Positions 60,445 through 64,000 of a stretch of 64,000 bases of DNA are shown in pieces. Numbering within the stretch: the first letter of the stretch is position 1; each line of letters starts with the position of its first letter. Made by a program: the position numbers and the translations under genes. This DNA is from CBDCMJ01 sp965224325 (GTDB lineage: Bacteria > Chloroflexota > Dehalococcoidia > Lucifugimonadales > UBA3495): positions 62,001-126,000 of the forward strand of contig CBDCYT010000007.1 in the NCBI GenBank assembly GCA_965224325.1, given 5' to 3'. The notes below the pieces were generated by a model, which was not told where the DNA came from, ran no database searches, and was given only the letters and a program-made list of their open reading frames with translations.

Positions 60445-60878
60445 ATGGCTCACAACGGCGCTGAAATAAAAAACTCCGGCCTCTCCCCACGCCAGCAATC
60501 CGCTCTCCCCATTCTCGCCGCCGCCCCCTCCATCGCCCAGGCCTCCCGCCTCTGCAAAGTGGGCCGCCGCACTTTGCACCGTTGGCTCCAGGACCCCGAA
60601 TTCCGCGGCCAACTTGCCCAACTGCAGCGCCAGTCCGCCGAACTCGCCAAAGGCTGCCTCCAAAGCCTCACCTTTCAAGCTGTCCTTCACCTCGGCAACC
60701 TCCCGGAGAATCAAAACCCGGAGAATCAAGACCCGGAAATCCGCCTCCGTACCATCCGCACCGTACTCAATTACTCCGCCAAATTCGGCGAAATCCCGAA
60801 ATCCAAGACCTGCATGACCAGGTCCGGTCCCTGGAGGCCGCCCTGCCCCTTTGGACCGCCCGGGAGAAATCCGTATGA
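60445..60878 (+). pseudogene. HTH protein resembling phage terminase small subunits, frameshifted
   Basis: Residues 12-55 are a helix-turn-helix: QSALPILAAAPSIAQASRLC and KVGRRTLHRWLQDPEF, similar to small terminase or phage regulatory proteins, followed by a helical region ELAKGCLQSLTFQAVLHLGN. At 60789-60804 the 8-mer CGAAATCC is present twice in tandem. Removing one copy joins KFGEI to QDLHDQVRSLEAALPLW, which ends at the TGA at 60876-60878. With both copies the frame continues instead into a mistranslated linker. So the duplication most likely broke the gene. Confidence 0.7.
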
Positions 60879-60902
60879 ACATCACTCACACGAGGCGCTC
60901 TT

Positions 60903-60934
60903 GGCCGTTCGTGGTGAAGCTCTCGAATCACGAG
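60903..60934. repeat. REP-like hairpin
   Basis: TTCGTGGTGAAGC and TCTCGAATCACGAG pair to form a short stem. It resembles the unit at about 56085. Confidence 0.55.
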
Positions 60935-60944
60935 GAGAAATCTG

Positions 60945-61260
60945 TATGATCCTTAGCTCTTTGCGGGCCCGCGTCCGATCTCTTCGCCGGAGATTGGCCC
61001 TGCCCTACGCCCAGCTCATGGTCCAACGGGCGGCCGGGGACCTCTGCACCCAATGGGCTTGCGCCCAGGCGGATCATCGACCCACGCCTTCTCCCCAGGC
61101 CTTCGTTCGCCGAGTCGCCGGCGCGGGTTTCCATCTCCCGACCTTCTCCGTTGCCGCCCGATACCTTGAACGCTGCGCCTCTCTCTGTCAGGAACCCAGC
61201 CCGGAGCGCCTCCTTCGCACCCTCCTCCCCTGGGCCGCCTATCACCCCGGGGTGTGCTAA
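60945..61260 (+). CDS. Unknown protein with its end altered by a family A insertion
   Basis: A 104-residue basic protein: ILSSLRARVRSLRRRLALPYAQLMVQRAAG at the start and GFHLPTFSVAARYLERCASL later. No family recognised; the neighbouring terminase-like gene suggests a phage origin. GGAGAA precedes the ATG. The final codons GVC and TAA belong to repeat A14. Removing the element and one 12 bp target copy gives AYHPSATCYPTPRV and a TGA at 61505-61507, so the original protein was slightly longer. Confidence 0.55.
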
Positions 61261-61461
61261 TTGTGTGCCGCCCGTCATACCCGCCGCTCACCCGTCAATC
61301 CCGCGAAGCTTGTCCCCGACCCCGGATCGGGAAGCGGGAATCCACCCCTCACCCGTCTTTCCCGCGGAAGCGGGAATCCATACGTTCTTGATGTTGGACT
61401 GCCATTGGACAAGCCCAAAGTGTATGGGAAAACAGGAGTTGTCCCGAAAACTAAAAGACCC
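61248..61461 (+). repeat. Family A repeat element, copy A14
   Basis: Left end CGGGGTGTGCTAATTG, right end CCGAAAACTAAAAGACCC, with one extended and one simple hairpin. A 12 bp direct repeat with one mismatch (CGCCTATCACCC at 61236-61247 and CGCCCATCACCC at 61462-61473) borders it. It lies inside the end of a coding sequence. Confidence 0.88.
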
Positions 61462-61652
61462 CGCCCATCACCCGAGCGCCACTTGCTATCCAACACCCAG
61501 GGTGTGAGCGGTTGCGATTGCTTCAACCCCTTGCTACTGCCGTGTCTGCCGGTTAGAGTAGGGAAAGTTTTGTCGTTCGCCCGTTCCCAGACCCCCGGTC
61601 CAAAGGTAAACGGTAAGCGGAAATCTGCAAAGATTTACAAGGAGAAATAGTC

Positions 61653-62750
61653 ATGCGACTGGACCCGATCAACCTCTACGACTATGAGGCCAGGGCCAAG
61701 CAGGTCTTGCCCCACAACGTCTGGGACTTTGTTGACGCCGGTGCAATGGATGAGACCACCACCCGGCGAAATAGGTCCGCCTTTGAACAACTGACCCTGC
61801 GCCCCCGGTTTCTTCGGGACATCGACCACAGGGATATATCCACTACCGTGCTGGGGCAGGAGATCAGCCTTCCCGTAATGATATCTCCCGCGGGCATGCA
61901 TGGTGTTGTACACCCTGATGCGGAGGTAGCCACGGCCAAAGGCGCGGGAATGTCTGATACCTTGATGATGCTCAGCACTTCCTCCAACTACAGCATGGAG
62001 GAAGTGGCCGAAGCGGCCACCGGGCCGTTGTGGTTTCAGCTATACCACCGCGGCTACGAATACACCGAGATGCTGGTGCATCGGGCCGAAGAAGCCGGGT
62101 TCAAGGCCATCTGTATGACCGTCGACACTCCCGTCGCCAGCCCCAAGGAGAAGGACCTGCGTAACCAGTACGAACGCAGGTTGGAGCTGGGCAACTTCCG
62201 AGGTATGGAACGCGAGCGCAGCGAAATCAGCGGCACCGACGACACTCCAAGTTGGGCCGTGTCTCGGGCCACTCCGTTGACCTGGAAGGAACTGGAATGG
62301 TTGAGGGGCCTGACCTCGTTACCCTTGGTGCTCAAGGGTATCCGGACCGCCGAAGACGCCCACATAGCGGTTGAGAACGGTGTCGAGGGCATACTGGTCT
62401 CAACTCACGGCGGCCGGCAGTTGGACATGACCATGGGCGCCATAGAAATGGTGCCGGAGGTGGTGGTGGCAGCTAAGGGCCGGGCCGAGGTGTACGTGGA
62501 TTCAGGGGTTCGCCGGGGCAGCGACGTGGTCAAAGCCTTGGCGCTTGGCGCTCGTGCCGTGGCTATAGGGCGTCCGCTGTACTGGGGACTGGCGGTCGAC
62601 GGGGCTGACGGGGTTCACGGCGTGCTGGAACTGCTCCGGGAAGAGGTCGACCGGTGCCTGGCGTACTGCGGCCAGACTAACATTCGGGAACTGGAACCGG
62701 GGCTGATCAACGTTCCCTACGGTTGGGGCGCGGGAACCACTGCTCCTTAG
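61653..62750 (+). CDS. FMN-dependent alpha-hydroxyacid oxidase/dehydrogenase
   Basis: A 365-residue TIM-barrel flavoprotein of the lactate dehydrogenase / glycolate oxidase family. Signatures: LPVMISPAGMHGVVHPDAE near residue 75, WFQLYHRGYEYTEMLV near 128, LPLVLKGIRTAEDA (FMN lysine) near 225, the catalytic His and Arg in VSTHGGRQLD near 249, and YVDSGVRRGSDVVKALALGA near 282. The residue aligned with Tyr24 of spinach glycolate oxidase is phenylalanine (VWDFVDAGA). It oxidises a small 2-hydroxyacid such as lactate or glycolate. AAGGAG lies before the ATG. Confidence 0.9.
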   Translation: MRLDPINLYDYEARAKQVLPHNVWDFVDAGAMDETTTRRNRSAFEQLTLRPRFLRDIDHRDISTTVLGQEISLPVMISPAGMHGVVHPDAEVATAKGAGMSDTLMMLSTSSNYSMEEVAEAATGPLWFQLYHRGYEYTEMLVHRAEEAGFKAICMTVDTPVASPKEKDLRNQYERRLELGNFRGMERERSEISGTDDTPSWAVSRATPLTWKELEWLRGLTSLPLVLKGIRTAEDAHIAVENGVEGILVSTHGGRQLDMTMGAIEMVPEVVVAAKGRAEVYVDSGVRRGSDVVKALALGARAVAIGRPLYWGLAVDGADGVHGVLELLREEVDRCLAYCGQTNIRELEPGLINVPYGWGAGTTAP

Positions 62751-62766
62751 CGGGGCGCCGTCAAGG

Positions 62767-63420
62767 TCACAGCGGCCATTGCTCCATGTTGTAGGCCATG
62801 TCCCAGAACATGTACTCGTAGCGACTGCTGATCAAGAACGCCTCCCGCATGGCCTCCAGCTCACTGGGGCCCGCTTGCAGGGCCATCGCGTCCACGAAGC
62901 CCCTCCAGGCCTCCACGCTGTCCTGGAGCAACCCGGCAACGTAGAACGCTGTCCATTGGCCGTATAGCGGATGTTCAGAAGCCCCAAGTTGGGTTTTGAA
63001 CTCGTGGTAGGTCCAGGGGCAAGGCAACAGCGCCGCGGCCGTGGGACCAAGCCCGTGCAGGGCAGCCGTCTTCAACATGTGGTCCACGTAGGCGGTGTTG
63101 GTGGGTGAAGGTTTGGTCCGCTCAACCTGTTCCAGGCTAATCCCTGCCGCTGCCACCAATTGATGATGGAGGGGCCGTTCCACAGGGGTCAACACCCGGC
63201 GGGACAACTCTGTGAGGGTCTGGGAATCGGGCGCCTTGGCTAGAGCCAACGCAACGGTCCTGGCGAATCCCTCCAAATAGTGATAGTCCTGCGCCAGGTA
63301 GTACTGGAATTTCTCCAAGGGCAAGCTCCCGTCCTTGATCTCCAGTAGGAACGGCTGCTGAAAAATTCGGTTCCAGACGGGCTCCGTCTCGGCCCTCAAC
63401 TGTTGGCTAAAGCTTTCCAT
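62767..63420 (-). CDS. tenA: TenA/thiaminase II family protein
   Basis: A 217-residue helical protein. LEKFQYYLAQDYHYLEGFART near residue 35 and the catalytic cysteine in ALLPCPWTYHEF near 134 identify TenA, with SSRYEYMFWDMAY near 200 providing the conserved glutamate. TenA enzymes hydrolyse aminopyrimidine thiamine breakdown products for salvage. No thiamine riboswitch is visible. Its ATG lies inside the end of the acyl-CoA synthetase gene (14 base overlap), so the two are co-transcribed. Confidence 0.9.
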   Translation of the reverse strand: MESFSQQLRAETEPVWNRIFQQPFLLEIKDGSLPLEKFQYYLAQDYHYLEGFARTVALALAKAPDSQTLTELSRRVLTPVERPLHHQLVAAAGISLEQVERTKPSPTNTAYVDHMLKTAALHGLGPTAAALLPCPWTYHEFKTQLGASEHPLYGQWTAFYVAGLLQDSVEAWRGFVDAMALQAGPSELEAMREAFLISSRYEYMFWDMAYNMEQWPL

Positions 63421-64000
63421 CCGTCACCTCTCCGGCCCGCTCCACTTCCCACTGACGCAACTCCACCCTGCGGATCTTGCCGCTTATGGTTTTTGGCAAC
63501 TCGGATACGAACTCTATGGCCCGGGGGTACTTGTAGGGAGCCGTGATGTCCTTCACGTGGTCTTGGAGGCTGATAACCAGTTCTTCCGAGGACACGTAGC
63601 CAGGCTTCAAGATGACAAAGGCCTTGACGATCTCCCCTCGGACCGCGTCGGGGCTGGCCACTACGGCGGACTCGGCAACCGACGGGTGTTCGATCAACGC
63701 GCTTTCCACTTCGAAGGGACCGATACGATAACCGGCTGATATGATCACGTCATCGGCCCGGCCCACGAACCAATAGTAGCCGTCCTCGTCCTTATAGGCT
63801 TTATCCCCCGTCAAATACCAGTCTCCTACAAAGGAGCGTGCCATGCCTTCCGGGTCTTTCCAGTACTCCTGAAAAAGTCCCACGGGCCGGGTTGGTTTTA
63901 CTTTGACGGCGATCTGCCCCTCTTCTCCGGCTGGGAGTTCGCTGCCGTAATCGTCCACAATGGCTATTTCAAATCCTGGCATCGGCTTTCCCATAGAGCC
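63407..64000 (-). CDS. Acyl-CoA synthetase (AMP-binding), C-terminal part
   Basis: The gene starts beyond the right edge; 198 codons are seen. Motifs of the ANL superfamily are clear: GSMGKPMPGFEIAIVDDYG, then WYLTGDKAYKDEDGYYWFVG (ATP-binding Asp), RADDVIISAGYRIGPFEVE (hinge and CoA region) and the catalytic lysine in PKTISGKIRRVELR near the C terminus. These match acetyl-CoA synthetase-like or medium-chain enzymes; substrate cannot be told without the N-terminal part. It overlaps the tenA start. Confidence 0.9.
   Translation of the reverse strand, partial: GSMGKPMPGFEIAIVDDYGSELPAGEEGQIAVKVKPTRPVGLFQEYWKDPEGMARSFVGDWYLTGDKAYKDEDGYYWFVGRADDVIISAGYRIGPFEVESALIEHPSVAESAVVASPDAVRGEIVKAFVILKPGYVSSEELVISLQDHVKDITAPYKYPRAIEFVSELPKTISGKIRRVELRQWEVERAGEVTDGKL

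Larger units (their letters stand above)
59710..60512. repeat. Long direct repeat, right copy
   Basis: This is the right-hand counterpart of 57797-58657. It begins within the protease coding sequence and ends inside the HTH gene, which continues intact to the right. The two copies flank the toxin-antitoxin pair and about 250 bases of unassigned sequence. Confidence 0.85.

Overview
This is a 64 kb piece of a GC-rich bacterial chromosome, fairly densely coded and peppered with short non-autonomous repeat elements. The gene set is that of a free-living heterotroph: FMN and FAD alcohol or hydroxyacid oxidases, a LutABC-type lactate oxidation operon, glycerate kinase, a 2-oxoacid:ferredoxin oxidoreductase, histidine biosynthesis and two tRNA synthetases. 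The mixture resembles Chloroflexota of the SAR202/Dehalococcoidia type. That placement is an inference from gene content only; no rRNA or tRNA gene is visible.

Layout. 0-9.7 kb: 3' part of a branched-chain aminotransferase, agmatinase-like enzyme, GMC oxidoreductase, a tandem repeat array that has copied the tail of the adjacent phosphoesterase gene, then a minus-strand group (zinc alcohol dehydrogenase, LsrF-like aldolase, rhodanese, OsmC). 9.8-12.1 kb: MetE-like methyltransferase and a Tag glycosylase. 13-17.1 kb: lutA-lutB-lutC followed by an MNT/HEPN pair. 17.2-25 kb: glycerate 2-kinase, chelatase I/D protein, glycyl-tRNA synthetase, a MazF-type toxin with an unusual partner, biotin ligase. 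25-34.7 kb: an SDR enzyme and a pseudo-SDR, then hisZ-hisG-(phospholipase C-like)-hisD-hisC-hisB. 34.8-43.7 kb: enoyl-CoA hydratase, ThDP enzyme, DUF971, FmdB-like zinc ribbon, a CysRS-glycosyltransferase fusion, MeaB GTPase, DUF429. 44-51 kb: two HPF/RaiA paralogues separated by a MITE and an IS630-type element, then nfeD-slipin. 51.6-56 kb: FadR-type regulator with a clear promoter and operator, then a three-gene 2-oxoacid oxidoreductase operon. 56-61.6 kb: an accessory island. 61.6-64 kb: hydroxyacid oxidase, TenA and the C-terminal part of an acyl-CoA synthetase.

The accessory island (56-61.6 kb) is the most unusual stretch. Two overlapping unknown genes each begin with a good ribosome binding site and ATG, then carry a single in-frame TAG within the first 20 codons and stay open to a TGA stop. 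Beside them, an approximately 0.8 kb segment (retropepsin-like protease, repeat element, start of an HTH gene) occurs twice as a direct repeat flanking a RelE/XRE-type toxin-antitoxin pair. Several genes here are broken by homopolymer loss, an 8 bp tandem duplication or element insertion.

The repeats fall into families. Family A (about 14 copies, 0.2-0.35 kb) has ends resembling CAGGGTGTTTTAATT inverted at the other end, a variable internal array, and the hairpin ATTCCCGCGAAAGCGGGAAT. Many copies are bounded by direct repeats of differing length (10-32 bp). Family B has ends like GAGCCCGTCTCAGAAG and carries the same hairpin. Family C (51.26 kb) and family D (45.24 kb) are single copies with perfect 16 bp inverted ends. 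Possible functional links between genes: lactate or glycolate oxidation (lutABC, hydroxyacid oxidase), glycerate phosphorylation, and an oxidoreductase whose active-site motif looks more like an oxalate than a pyruvate enzyme.
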